DNA from: an uncultured Eubacteriales bacterium
Lineage (GTDB): Bacteria; Bacillota; Clostridia; Oscillospirales; Oscillospiraceae
Length of the DNA: 64,000 nt
Direction: 5' to 3'
Assembly (NCBI GenBank): GCA_900545405.1
Contig: UQYT01000004.1
Location: 26,813-90,812, forward strand
The translations under genes were made by a program, and so were the position numbers. This document shows positions 50,801 through 59,841 of this stretch, in pieces (the stretch's first letter is position 1; every line of letters starts with the position of its first letter). The notes beneath the pieces were generated by a model that made no database searches, had not been told where the DNA came from, and saw only the letters and a list, made by a program, of their open reading frames with translations.

Positions 50801-51510
50801 TACAGACCGCAAGCTACACCGACATCGGCGGGCGCGGGAAAAACGAGGACTGCGTCCGCATGACCCGGCGCGAAAACGGGCTCTGCCTGGTCGTCGCCGA
50901 CGGCCTGGGCGGGCACGGCGGGGGCGCGGACGCCTCCTGCGCCGCGGCGGAGCTCATCTGCTCCGGCTGGGACGGCGCGGTCAGTGAGGACGCTCTCGCC
51001 GATCTGGTCCGCGCGGCGCACGAGAGGGTGCGCGGGATGCAGACCGCCGTCTGCTCCATGAAGACCACGGTCACGCTGCTGGCGATAAGCGGCATGAAGG
51101 CCGCCTGGGCGCACGTGGGCGACTCGCGGATATACCACTTCCTCGACGGCGAGCTGGTGCATCAGACCCGCGACCACAGCGCCTCGCAGATAGCCGTCAT
51201 GCTCGGGAACATCACGGAGGCCGAGATACGTTTCCACGAGGACCGCAACCGCGTCTACCGCGCCCTCGGTCAGGACGGGGAGCTGAAGGTAGACACGCAC
51301 TTTGAGCCGCTCAGGCCGGGACGGCACGCATTCCTGCTCTGCACGGACGGGTTCTGGGAATACGTCCTCGAGCGCGAGATGGAAAAGGACCTGGCCGCCT
51401 CGTACGGCCCCGAGGACTGGATAGAGCACATGCGCTCCCGGCTCTCGGCGCGCGTGCCCGCGGGGAACGACAACAACTCCGCCGCCGCGGTCTGGGTCGA
51501 TATGGTCTGA
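50797..51510 (+). CDS. Soluble PP2C-type Ser/Thr phosphatase
   Basis: A 237-aa PP2C protein without membrane segment. All the motifs are present: YTDIGGRGKNEDCVRM, CLVVADGLGGHGGGADAS, AWAHVGDSRIYH, LLCTDGFWEYVL and GNDNNSAAAVWV. It is the second phosphatase of the operon, so the system has both a membrane and a soluble enzyme. It overlaps the previous gene by 4 bases (ATGA). The likely substrates are the kinases and FHA proteins encoded alongside. Confidence 0.93.
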   Translation: MIQTASYTDIGGRGKNEDCVRMTRRENGLCLVVADGLGGHGGGADASCAAAELICSGWDGAVSEDALADLVRAAHERVRGMQTAVCSMKTTVTLLAISGMKAAWAHVGDSRIYHFLDGELVHQTRDHSASQIAVMLGNITEAEIRFHEDRNRVYRALGQDGELKVDTHFEPLRPGRHAFLLCTDGFWEYVLEREMEKDLAASYGPEDWIEHMRSRLSARVPAGNDNNSAAAVWVDMV

Positions 51511-51525
51511 TCTTATGGGGGGAAA

Positions 51526-52839
51526 ATGATGAAAAAGAGACTTATGTGCCTGCTTTTGGCCCTGCTGATGCTTGCTCTGCCGCTCTCCGGCTGCGGCTCG
51601 GACGGCGGGCGGATAGCCGCCGACTCGCGCTCCGGCGTGGTGCGCATACTCGCGCTGCTGCCCGACCTCACCACCGGCGAGGTCTATTACGCCACCGGCT
51701 CCGCCTTCGGCGTGGGCAAGGCGGGCGAGCCCACGGACATCTTCGTCACCAACACGCACGTCGTGCAGGACCTCTATTACACCGAGAGCGGCGCCACTGT
51801 GGACGCCCCTGCGGTTAGCGTGTGGATACTCAAAAACGACATGGCCTGGAACCCCGTCACGGGGCTGGACACCAGTCAGGCCATCCCCTGCACGGTGCTC
51901 TACGCCTCCTCCGGCATGTACCCGGACTACGCCGTGCTGCGCGCTGGCGAGGCGCCGGAGGGCCGCGTGGCGCTCCCGCTGCTCGCGGATGATGCGGACG
52001 TCGCCGTCGGCGACAGCGTCTACGCCCTCGGCTACCCCGGCAGCTCCGACGAGACGGAGGAGGGCAGCTACGGCAGCTCCCTCGTCGCGGACGTGGAAGA
52101 CGTGACCGTCACCAGCGGCGTCGTCTCCCGCTTCTCCGAGGGCTCCAGCCTGGGCAACACCCGCCTCATCCAGCACGACGCGCAGATCAACCACGGCAAC
52201 TCCGGCGGCCCGCTCATCGACGAGAGCGGCGCGGTCATCGGCATCAACACCTACGGCATCGGCGGCGACGCCTCCACCGGCGACGTGAACAGCTATTACT
52301 CCGTGCGCATCAGCTATGTGCGCGACAAGCTCGACGAGCTGGGCATAAGCTACGACGTCGCGGGCGGCGGCGCCTGGGTGTTCATAGTTATCGGCCTCGT
52401 CATTGTCCTCGCTGCGGCGGCCTTCGTGCTCTGGAAAAAGGGCCTCATCCGCTTCTCCCTGCCGAAGCTCCCCAGGCGGAAGGGCAAGGCCTCCGGCATG
52501 GGGCTTGACGAGCTGCGCATACAGTGCGTCTCCGGCGCGTTTGCGGGCAAGCGCTTCGCCCTCTCGCCGCAGGTGCGCATGGGCCGCGACCCGACGAAGA
52601 ACGACCTGGTGTTCCCCGACGGCACCCAGGGCGTCAGCGGCGTGCACTGCGTGCTCATCTACGACTCCGCGGCGGGCTCGCTGTACATCAAGGACCTCGG
52701 CTCCACCTTCGGCACCTTTGTGAACGGCGGCAAGCGCCTCGCGCCCAGTCAGGCCATGCCGCTCAATGTGGGCGACCGCTTCTCGCTCGGCTCCGAGCGC
52801 GAGAGCTTCATGGTCACGCGAAAGGGCGGTGTGGTGTGA
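51526..52839 (+). CDS. Trypsin-like lipoprotein protease with membrane helix and FHA domain
   Basis: A 437-aa fusion. A lipobox signal (LSGC, Cys23) is followed by a trypsin/HtrA-like protease with the full triad: His78 in TNTHVVQD, Asp134 in YPDYAVLR and Ser226 in NHGNSGGPLID. A membrane helix (WVFIVIGLVIVLAAAAFVLW, about residues 285-305) leads to a C-terminal FHA domain (MGRDPTKNDLVF, SGVHCVLIYD, LGSTFGTFVNGGK). The protease would be outside and the FHA domain inside, which joins extracellular proteolysis to phospho-recognition. Its stop overlaps the next kinase start (TGATG). Confidence 0.88.
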   Translation: MMKKRLMCLLLALLMLALPLSGCGSDGGRIAADSRSGVVRILALLPDLTTGEVYYATGSAFGVGKAGEPTDIFVTNTHVVQDLYYTESGATVDAPAVSVWILKNDMAWNPVTGLDTSQAIPCTVLYASSGMYPDYAVLRAGEAPEGRVALPLLADDADVAVGDSVYALGYPGSSDETEEGSYGSSLVADVEDVTVTSGVVSRFSEGSSLGNTRLIQHDAQINHGNSGGPLIDESGAVIGINTYGIGGDASTGDVNSYYSVRISYVRDKLDELGISYDVAGGGAWVFIVIGLVIVLAAAAFVLWKKGLIRFSLPKLPRRKGKASGMGLDELRIQCVSGAFAGKRFALSPQVRMGRDPTKNDLVFPDGTQGVSGVHCVLIYDSAAGSLYIKDLGSTFGTFVNGGKRLAPSQAMPLNVGDRFSLGSERESFMVTRKGGVV

Positions 52840-55106
52840 TGGATTTCTGCCCGCACTGCATGTACCCCGCCTCCGGCCCCGTCTGCAAGCGCTGCGGCAA
52901 GCCCACGAACTGGACGCCCGGCGAGCAGCAGCTCCCGGCCGGGACGATGCTCGACGGCAGCGGCCTGCACCGCTACCTCACCGGCGCGGCCATCGGCCAG
53001 GGCGGCTTCGGCATAACCTACATTGCCGTGGAGCCCGACAGCGGCAAGCGCGTCGCGGTCAAGGAGTGCTTCCCCGTCCAGTGCGCCGTGCGCGCGGCGG
53101 ACGGCAAGCGCGTCGAGCCCAAGCCCGGCATGTCCTCCCAGCTCCAGGGCGCGCTCAACAGCTTTCTCGACGAGGCGCGGCTGCTGGCCAAGCAGACAGA
53201 GCTCAAGTCCGTGGTGCAGGTCGAGGACTTCTTCTCCACCAACGGCACGGCCTATCTCGTCATGGAGTACCTCGACGGCGTGACCCTCAGCGACAAGATG
53301 AAGGCCGAGGGCCGCCTCCCCGCCCAGCAGCTACTCTCCATGCTCCGGCCGCTGATGGAGGACATAGGCAAGCTCCACGCCTCGGGCATCATCCACCGCG
53401 ACATCAGCCCGGACAACATCATGTGGATGCCGGATAATACGCTCAAGCTGCTGGACTTCGGCTGCGCGCGCTCGATGGAGGACGGCAGGTCCATGAGCGT
53501 GCTGCTCAAGCACGGCTTTGCGCCCGTGGAGCAGTATCAGACGCGCGGCCAGGGGCCCTGGACGGACATATACTCCCTGTGCGCGACGGTATATTACTGC
53601 ATCACCGGCACGCTGCCCACCTCCGCGGTGGAGCGGCTGGAGGGCGACGCGCTGGTCCCGCCCACGGCGCTGGGCGCGGAGCTCACGCCCCGCGAGGAGA
53701 CGGCGCTGCTCTGGGGCCTCGCCGTGCAGCCCACGCGCAGGCCGCAGAACATAGAGCTGCTCATCGGCCAGCTCTGCCCAGTGCCCCCCAAGAAGCCTGT
53801 CAAGCGCAAAAAGCCCGAAAAGCCAGGCGGCGCCGGCAAGGCTAAGGCCGGGGAGGTCTCCGCCAAGCGCATCATCGGCCTTGCCGCGGCGGCGATAGTG
53901 CTCGTCATCGCGCTGGTGCTCATCTTCGGCGAAGACGACGAGCCGAGCTACGGCAGCCCCGCCTATGAGCCGGGCGGCAGCATCCCCGCCGCCTCCGCCT
54001 CCCCCACGCCCGAGCCGACGCCGACCTTCACCCCCGTGGACGGCGTCTCCGACGGCGTGGAGTACACGAGCTACGGCGACCACGTGGTCGTCACGGGCTA
54101 CGAGGGCGCGGCGGAGGACATACTGGCCATTCCCGAGGAAATAGACGGCCTGCCCGTCACCGCCATCGGCGACGAGGCCTTCCGCGGCCAGAGCGCCCTG
54201 GACTCGGTCATCATCCCCGGCAGCGTGAAGGAGGTCGGCGACCTGGCCTTTGCGGGCTGCACCTCCCTGCGCATGGTGTTTGCGCGCCGGGACATGGAGA
54301 TAGGCGGCGGGGTCTTTGAGGGCTGCGACGAGCTGCGCGCGCTCTTCAAGACCAGCGACTTTGACACCGACCTCGCCGACTGGGGCTTTTCCGCCAACGT
54401 CGTGTCCTTTGCCATCGGCCAGGACACGGGCGCGGGCGCGCTGGTCATAATCTACGTCACGGACGACGGCGTGGTCTACGGCGTGACCGAGGACGAGTGC
54501 GCCGTGGTGCTCGACATCCCCGCCGGGCTCGGCACCGTCACGCTCGCCGACAGCGTGGGCGACTACCCCGTGGTCTGGATGTACGCCGGGGCGCTGGAGA
54601 ACGCGGACGACGACGTCGAGATCTACCTCGCCGACGGCATGGGCTTCCCCTACGAGATACGCAACGACGCGAACTGGGCCTTCAAGGACGACTGCGGGCC
54701 CGACAGCTTCTGCTTCAACTGGTATCTGAGCTGCTATCTCGCCGAGGAGACCAACGACCGCCGCCCCGACGGCGCGGAGGAGGTCGTGCCCGTGCGCGAA
54801 TACGTAGAGGCCGCGATACAGCGCTCGGAGGAGATCTATTCCACCTATCAGCACGAGCGCCCGGACGGGAGCAAGTTCTCCACCATCTTTGAGGAATACG
54901 GCATCAAGATCAGGTACACGACCCAGTGGATAGACCACTTCCCCGTAGACGACCTGGAAGCCGAGCTGCTCGACTGCGCGGAGTCCCTGGTCGACAGGTC
55001 CGAGAGCTACGGCGTCTACTATGTCTACATGGGCGCGGCCACCTATTACGGCGGCGACGAGGTGTATCTCTGCCGCCTCGCCGGAGCGGACGATGAAGAC
55101 GGTTGA
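52839..55106 (+). CDS. Zinc-ribbon membrane Ser/Thr kinase with LRR_5-like ectodomain
   Basis: A 755-aa kinase. The zinc ribbon uses Cys4, Cys7, Cys16 and Cys19. The kinase has GQGGFG (53-58), Lys75 in VAVKECF, the catalytic loop HRDISPDN (186-193), DFG (206-208) and APVEQY for the activation segment. The usual Lys two residues after the catalytic Asp is Ser190. A membrane helix (IIGLAAAAIVLVIALVLIF) follows. Outside there is a BspA-like leucine-rich segment (AIGDEAFRGQSALDSVIIPG) and a ~300-aa unknown C-terminal domain. ATG 52839 overlaps the previous stop. Confidence 0.9.
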   Translation: MDFCPHCMYPASGPVCKRCGKPTNWTPGEQQLPAGTMLDGSGLHRYLTGAAIGQGGFGITYIAVEPDSGKRVAVKECFPVQCAVRAADGKRVEPKPGMSSQLQGALNSFLDEARLLAKQTELKSVVQVEDFFSTNGTAYLVMEYLDGVTLSDKMKAEGRLPAQQLLSMLRPLMEDIGKLHASGIIHRDISPDNIMWMPDNTLKLLDFGCARSMEDGRSMSVLLKHGFAPVEQYQTRGQGPWTDIYSLCATVYYCITGTLPTSAVERLEGDALVPPTALGAELTPREETALLWGLAVQPTRRPQNIELLIGQLCPVPPKKPVKRKKPEKPGGAGKAKAGEVSAKRIIGLAAAAIVLVIALVLIFGEDDEPSYGSPAYEPGGSIPAASASPTPEPTPTFTPVDGVSDGVEYTSYGDHVVVTGYEGAAEDILAIPEEIDGLPVTAIGDEAFRGQSALDSVIIPGSVKEVGDLAFAGCTSLRMVFARRDMEIGGGVFEGCDELRALFKTSDFDTDLADWGFSANVVSFAIGQDTGAGALVIIYVTDDGVVYGVTEDECAVVLDIPAGLGTVTLADSVGDYPVVWMYAGALENADDDVEIYLADGMGFPYEIRNDANWAFKDDCGPDSFCFNWYLSCYLAEETNDRRPDGAEEVVPVREYVEAAIQRSEEIYSTYQHERPDGSKFSTIFEEYGIKIRYTTQWIDHFPVDDLEAELLDCAESLVDRSESYGVYYVYMGAATYYGGDEVYLCRLAGADDEDG

Positions 55107-55166
55107 AAATGCGGAGAGGAGCCTATATAATGTCAATCAACACTCTGCTTACAGGAGGTGACGGCC

Positions 55167-58100
55167 TTGAATAGGGAATACTGCCCATACTGCATGACCC
55201 CCGTCGGCGAGGACGGCGTGTGCCCCAACTGCGGCCTGACCTCCGGCACATACACGCCGCTGCCCCACCACATCCCGCCCGGGACGGTGCTCATGGGGCG
55301 CTATCTCGTCGGCCGCGTGCTCGGCGAGGGCGGCTTCGGCATAACCTACATCGGCTGCGACCTCCGGCTGGAGCTCAAGGTCGCCATAAAGGAATATTTC
55401 CCCACGAACTGGGTCGCTCGCCACTCCGAGGTGTCCCTCTCCGTCAACAACTACTCCGGCGCCGAGAGCAGCTACGCCAAGGGCAAGAGCCGCTTTCTCT
55501 ACGAGGCGCGGACGATGGCGAAGATGGATAAGCAGCCCGAGATCGTCAGCGTGCGCGACTTCTTCGAGCTCAACAACACCGCCTACATCGTCATGGAGTA
55601 CGTGGACGGCACCACCTTCAAGGAGCTGGTCGCCCAGCGCGGCGGGCGCATCCCGGCGGGCGAGCTGCTGCACCTCATAGAGCCGCTCTTCTCCGCGCTC
55701 AGCGCCGTGCACGCCGCGGGGCTAATCCACCGCGACATCAGCCCCGACAACTTGATGCTCGAGCGCGGCAGCGTGCGGCTGCTCGACTTCGGCTGCGCGC
55801 GGGAGTCCACGCAGGGCGACGAGACGATGACCATCACGCTCAAGCACGGCTACGCGCCGATTGAGCAATATCAGCACAAGGGCCAGGGCCCCTGGACGGA
55901 CGTCTACGGCCTCTCGGCCACCATCTACTACTGCCTCACCGGCAAGACCCCGCCCCAGGCGCTCGACCGCCTGATGGACGACGAGATAATCATGCCCCGC
56001 CGCCTCGGCGTGGACCTTACGGAAAAGCAGGAGAAGGCCCTGCTGCGCGGCATGGGCATCAAGCAGCACCAGCGCTTCCGCACTGTGGAGGAGCTGCACA
56101 CCGCGCTCTATGAGGGCGTGGACGTCCCCGCGCCGGAGCCGGAGCTTCCGGAGGAGCCGGAGCCTGAAAAGGAGCCGGTGACGCCCGCCGAGCCCGAGCC
56201 CGAAGTTCGCACCGGCCCGATCGAGAGCCCCGCGCGCCGCGTGGGGGCCGGGCGCCGCGCCGTTCTCGGCGCAGTGCTGGGGCTGGTCGCCGCGGCGGGC
56301 ATACTCGGTCTCATCTTCCTGCCGCGCGGCGGCGAGGAGGAGCCGGTCACGACCGATGCGGGCGCAGCAGTGTCCGCCGCCCCCGTGGGATGGAACGGCC
56401 CAGGGCGCGACGAGCTCTTTGCCAACGCTCAGGTGGCCGCAGACGAGGAAACGCTCGCCGCGCTGCTCGCAGACGAGGGCGTCGAGGCCGTGAGCCTGAG
56501 CGGCGATTTCCAGGCGAACCGGTCCTTCACCATAAATAAGCCCCTGCTCGTGCCCGGGGACGCCTCGGCCGTTTTCACCTGCTCGGTGGAGCTCACTGAG
56601 GGCGGCGTGCTCTGGGCAGGCGGCCTTGTGGACGGCAGCGTTGTGGTCAACGGCGGCACTGTCGTGGCCGACACGGGAGGCCAGGTATACGGCTCGCTCG
56701 TCCTGCTCGGCAGCGGCGGTCTTGTGCGTCAGGGCGGCGCCGTCAGCGAGGACATATACGAGCTGCCCCTCGATGAGCTCTTTGCCGGCGCCGTGAGCGT
56801 CGCCAGCGAGGATGAGCTCCGCGCCGCCTGTGAAAACGGCGGGGTCAGCGCAATACGCATAGAGGGCGACATCGCGATATCCGAGGATCTGACGGCTGGT
56901 GTGCCCGTCCTGGTCGCCGAGGGCGTGAGCCTCGCATCCGAATCAGGCACGCAGGTGTTCTTGGTGGAGGGCGCGCCGCTGGTGAACGACGGCACGGTGG
57001 AGTGCAGCCTCCAGCTCGGCGGGGAGTCCCCACTGCTGCTCAACCGCGGCGAGCTGCACCAGCCGGACGGCATATGGCTCGAAGGCTCCGACAGCGGCGA
57101 GTGTACGTTCATAAATCTCGGCAGCGCCGAGCTCGGCGGCTATAACGCCATGTGGTGCCGCCTCCTCAACTACGGCAGCCTCACCGCCTCCGGCAGCGAG
57201 GAGGAGCCCGGCACTCTGGGCTTGGGCAGCGGCACTGTCTCAAATTTCGGCAGCGTCAGCGTCGGCGAAAACTGCGTCCTCATGTCCGGCGGCTTCATCG
57301 ATAACCACGGTGAGCTCACGATAGGCGGCGTTCTTGAAAACTACGGCTCCGTCAACAGCACGTTCGGCAGCATAGAGCTGCTCTCCGGCGGCATGGTGGA
57401 AAACCGCGGGCTCATCGACATGTACGACGTCAGCACCCTGACCGTCAACGAGGGCGCGCAGCTGAATACTGTGGAGGGCGTGCTGCTTTACCGCAGCAAC
57501 TGCTCCCAGATCGTCGGCGAGATAGACGGCCGGGTGTGGGAGGTCAGCTTTGAGCTCATCGACGACGTGCCCATGCATTCCGTGACCACCGAGGCCGAGC
57601 TTCTGGGCGCGCTGGCGGACGAGAGCATACGCTCCGTCGTGATAAGCGGCGACCTCACGCTCACGCGGCCGCTGACCGTCACAAAGCCGGTGTACGTCCC
57701 AGCCGGCAGCTCCCTCACCGTTCCCGAGGGCGAGGCCGTCACCGTGGACGGCAGCATATTCGTTGTGAACGGCCGCGTGGTCTCAGACGGCATCGACGTC
57801 GTGAACGGCGGCATGCTCGAGGTGATCGGCGAGTGGACGGCCCACAACAGCGGCGGCGCCGCGCTGAACCTCACCGGCGGCTCCTGGGCATACTCGCGCA
57901 TGTGCGGCATGTCCGTCTCCGAGCTGACGCTCAGCGAAAACTCCATGGCCGTCTACGCCAGCGGCGAAATGAGCATGCTCCGCAGCATAGACCTCAGCGG
58001 CGGCAGCTTCCTTGTCCTGAACGGCGAGGCGCTCATATCCGACAGTCTGGAAGCCGCGGTCAGTGATTCCACAGTGATACAGCTAAGCGACGCGGAGCTC

Positions 58101-58490
58101 GGCGGCTCGGCCTCCATCGTGCTGAGCAGGACTTCCCTTTACTCACAGTGCGGCTGGCTCACGCTGCTCGACGGCGGCGCGATGAACGTCCAGAGCGGCG
58201 CGCGCCTCGCCTCCTTCGGAGGCCGCCTCGTCCTCGAGCCGGGCTCTGAGCTGCTCAACGGCGGGAGCTTTTCAGTCTACGGCTTCAGCGACACCTATCG
58301 GGATGTGGTGAACGGCAGCCTGGAAAACCGCGGCAGCATGTTCCTCACCCAGCCCATAGATGTCTCCGGCACCTTCACGAACAAGGGCCGGATATACTCC
58401 GCCATAGTCCCGGCGGCCGGCACGTTCTCGATATCGAGCGGCGCAGTGGTCGAGGGCATAGACAACATCGAGCCCTGGCCGGAAGGCTGA
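55167..58490 (+). CDS. Zinc-ribbon membrane Ser/Thr kinase with giant beta-solenoid-like ectodomain
   Basis: A 1107-aa kinase. The zinc ribbon (Cys6, Cys9, Cys19, Cys22), G-loop (GEGGFG), Lys75, HRDISPDN (188-195) and DFG (207-209) copy the previous kinase. A Pro/Glu linker and membrane helix (about 365-385) come next. The remaining ~720 residues are repeated Gly/Ser/Asn-rich strands (for example SNFGSVSVGENC, FIDNHGELTIGGVLENYGSV, GGMVENRGLIDM), best read as a beta-helix or adhesin-like ectodomain. TTG start at 55167, 8 bases after AGGAGG. The last gene of the operon; a strong terminator follows. The ectodomain ligand is unknown. Confidence 0.88.
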   Translation: MNREYCPYCMTPVGEDGVCPNCGLTSGTYTPLPHHIPPGTVLMGRYLVGRVLGEGGFGITYIGCDLRLELKVAIKEYFPTNWVARHSEVSLSVNNYSGAESSYAKGKSRFLYEARTMAKMDKQPEIVSVRDFFELNNTAYIVMEYVDGTTFKELVAQRGGRIPAGELLHLIEPLFSALSAVHAAGLIHRDISPDNLMLERGSVRLLDFGCARESTQGDETMTITLKHGYAPIEQYQHKGQGPWTDVYGLSATIYYCLTGKTPPQALDRLMDDEIIMPRRLGVDLTEKQEKALLRGMGIKQHQRFRTVEELHTALYEGVDVPAPEPELPEEPEPEKEPVTPAEPEPEVRTGPIESPARRVGAGRRAVLGAVLGLVAAAGILGLIFLPRGGEEEPVTTDAGAAVSAAPVGWNGPGRDELFANAQVAADEETLAALLADEGVEAVSLSGDFQANRSFTINKPLLVPGDASAVFTCSVELTEGGVLWAGGLVDGSVVVNGGTVVADTGGQVYGSLVLLGSGGLVRQGGAVSEDIYELPLDELFAGAVSVASEDELRAACENGGVSAIRIEGDIAISEDLTAGVPVLVAEGVSLASESGTQVFLVEGAPLVNDGTVECSLQLGGESPLLLNRGELHQPDGIWLEGSDSGECTFINLGSAELGGYNAMWCRLLNYGSLTASGSEEEPGTLGLGSGTVSNFGSVSVGENCVLMSGGFIDNHGELTIGGVLENYGSVNSTFGSIELLSGGMVENRGLIDMYDVSTLTVNEGAQLNTVEGVLLYRSNCSQIVGEIDGRVWEVSFELIDDVPMHSVTTEAELLGALADESIRSVVISGDLTLTRPLTVTKPVYVPAGSSLTVPEGEAVTVDGSIFVVNGRVVSDGIDVVNGGMLEVIGEWTAHNSGGAALNLTGGSWAYSRMCGMSVSELTLSENSMAVYASGEMSMLRSIDLSGGSFLVLNGEALISDSLEAAVSDSTVIQLSDAELGGSASIVLSRTSLYSQCGWLTLLDGGAMNVQSGARLASFGGRLVLEPGSELLNGGSFSVYGFSDTYRDVVNGSLENRGSMFLTQPIDVSGTFTNKGRIYSAIVPAAGTFSISSGAVVEGIDNIEPWPEG

Positions 58491-58510
58491 CGCCACAACA
58501 AACGCAAAAA

Positions 58511-58537
58511 GCCCCGGAACGCTGTGCGTTCCGGGGC
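58511..58537. terminator. Terminator after the second kinase
   Basis: A 12-bp perfect stem GCCCCGGAACGC / GCGTTCCGGGGC with a 3-base loop and CTCTTTTTT. It also faces the convergent gene. Confidence 0.9.
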
Positions 58538-58545
58538 CTCTTTTT

Positions 58546-59652
58546 TCACTGGTCTGCAAAGATGTGCTCGATGACCTTTTCCATCCGCTCGCTCATGGAC
58601 TCCTCATACGCGGTGACGGCGTAGAGGACCAGCCAGTCCGTGGCGTTTCGCGGGTCAAGCTGCGGCATGCCGCAGTCGGTTAGGATGGCGTTGAGGGCGA
58701 ACCAGTGGTCGTCCAGGCGCTCGCGCGGCGTGAGGTAGTCCTCGTCCGTCTCGCGGTATTCGCCGTCCACGACGTTCTCGGTGATGACGTAGAGCAGCAG
58801 CAAAAGCTTGCGCGGCACGTCGGCCCTGCGGTTGCGGATGTTCTTGAGCGCCGTGGTGTTCGGCCAGTTGTATTTTATGAGGCGCTGCACCACGCTCCAG
58901 CCGCATTTGCTCCGGCTGGAGGGCATGCTCATGGAGAAATAGAGCTCCATGATGGCCTCCATGGAGTAGTCCGGCTCCTCCAGGCCGGTCCAGGCCGGGA
59001 CGGGGTGGATGAGGCGGTCGAGATAGCGGCGGAAATAGCCGTAGGCCCGCATGTGCAGCGCGCCGAAGCTGCCCAGATTGGCTATGTAGCACTCGCGCAG
59101 CTCCGCGGTGGAGTGCACCTGCAAAAAGGCGCTCTGCAGCTCGTGCGTGAGGTGCGAGGAGGCGTTTTCCGGCAGGGCGTCGAGCCTCGGCATCTCCGGC
59201 AAGGCCTCGAAGAAGTCCCGCGCCCCGGCATAGGTGCCGCCGTTGCGCAGAAACCAGGCGTAGATGACGTCGCGCCCGTTGCGGTAGTGGATGCCGTAGT
59301 CGGTGCAGACGCCGAGCAGGCGGTTGGTCTGCGCCTCGGAGAGGTCCAGCGCAAAGGCGATGCGGAACACGTCCTCGCGCTTTGTGGGCCTGGAGAGGCC
59401 GTTCATCCAGTTCCGGACGGTGCGGGAGACGCTCTCCGGGTTGGCCCCCGGCTCCGCCGCCAGCAGCGCCGCCGTGAGGCGCGGCTGCAGGTCCGGCTGC
59501 TGGTACAGGCTGCGCAGCACCTCGTCAAAGCCGCGGAGCCGAAACTCGCCCTCCTGCAGATATCTGGCAGCCATAGCCGGGGTCATATCCCCCGAGCTGA
59601 GCCGCTCATATTCGTTCTCCGAGAGCAGAGTAAGTTCCAGGCCCACGCACAT
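58546..59652 (-). CDS. Conserved unknown protein, possible helix-turn-helix regulator
   Basis: A 368-aa soluble, mostly helical protein that I cannot assign. A segment near residues 70-110 (SVSRTVRNWMNGLSRPTKRE followed by DVFRIAFALDLSEAQTNRLL) looks like an Xre-type helix-turn-helix that counts a small DNA-binding region. The rest includes many Leu/Arg/Tyr helices, with GTYAGARDFFEALPEMPRL and the C-terminal ALNAILTDCGMPQLDPRNAT. Its promoter is clear, so the gene is likely real. It converges on the kinase operon and might regulate it. ATG 59652 is chosen; GTG 59664 is also possible and no good ribosome site is seen. Confidence 0.65.
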   Translation of the reverse strand: MCVGLELTLLSENEYERLSSGDMTPAMAARYLQEGEFRLRGFDEVLRSLYQQPDLQPRLTAALLAAEPGANPESVSRTVRNWMNGLSRPTKREDVFRIAFALDLSEAQTNRLLGVCTDYGIHYRNGRDVIYAWFLRNGGTYAGARDFFEALPEMPRLDALPENASSHLTHELQSAFLQVHSTAELRECYIANLGSFGALHMRAYGYFRRYLDRLIHPVPAWTGLEEPDYSMEAIMELYFSMSMPSSRSKCGWSVVQRLIKYNWPNTTALKNIRNRRADVPRKLLLLLYVITENVVDGEYRETDEDYLTPRERLDDHWFALNAILTDCGMPQLDPRNATDWLVLYAVTAYEESMSERMEKVIEHIFADQ

Positions 59653-59683
59653 CACCCAACACACAGTTTTTCATAATAATACA

Positions 59684-59711
59684 ATTATAACCATATGCAG
59701 CCGTATGTCAA
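59684..59711 (-). promoter_or_regulatory. Promoter for the unknown regulator-like gene
   Basis: On the minus strand, consensus TTGACA, 16 bases and consensus TATAAT, about 32 bases before the ATG at 59652. Confidence 0.7.
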
Positions 59712-59783
59712 TGAAATATAGCGCATAATTCCCGCATTCTCCGCAGAAAACTTTCGCCCGGCGGCGGGAGCGCAAACTGCGCA

Positions 59784-59812
59784 TTGCATTGGCGGCGAGG
59801 ATGCAATATACT
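59784..59812 (+). promoter_or_regulatory. Promoter for the membrane protein at 59842
   Basis: TTGCAT, 17 bases and TATACT, ending 29 bases before the ATG. Confidence 0.6.
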
Positions 59813-59841
59813 TTTTCCAGATGGGAAAGGGTGGGTAGCGG

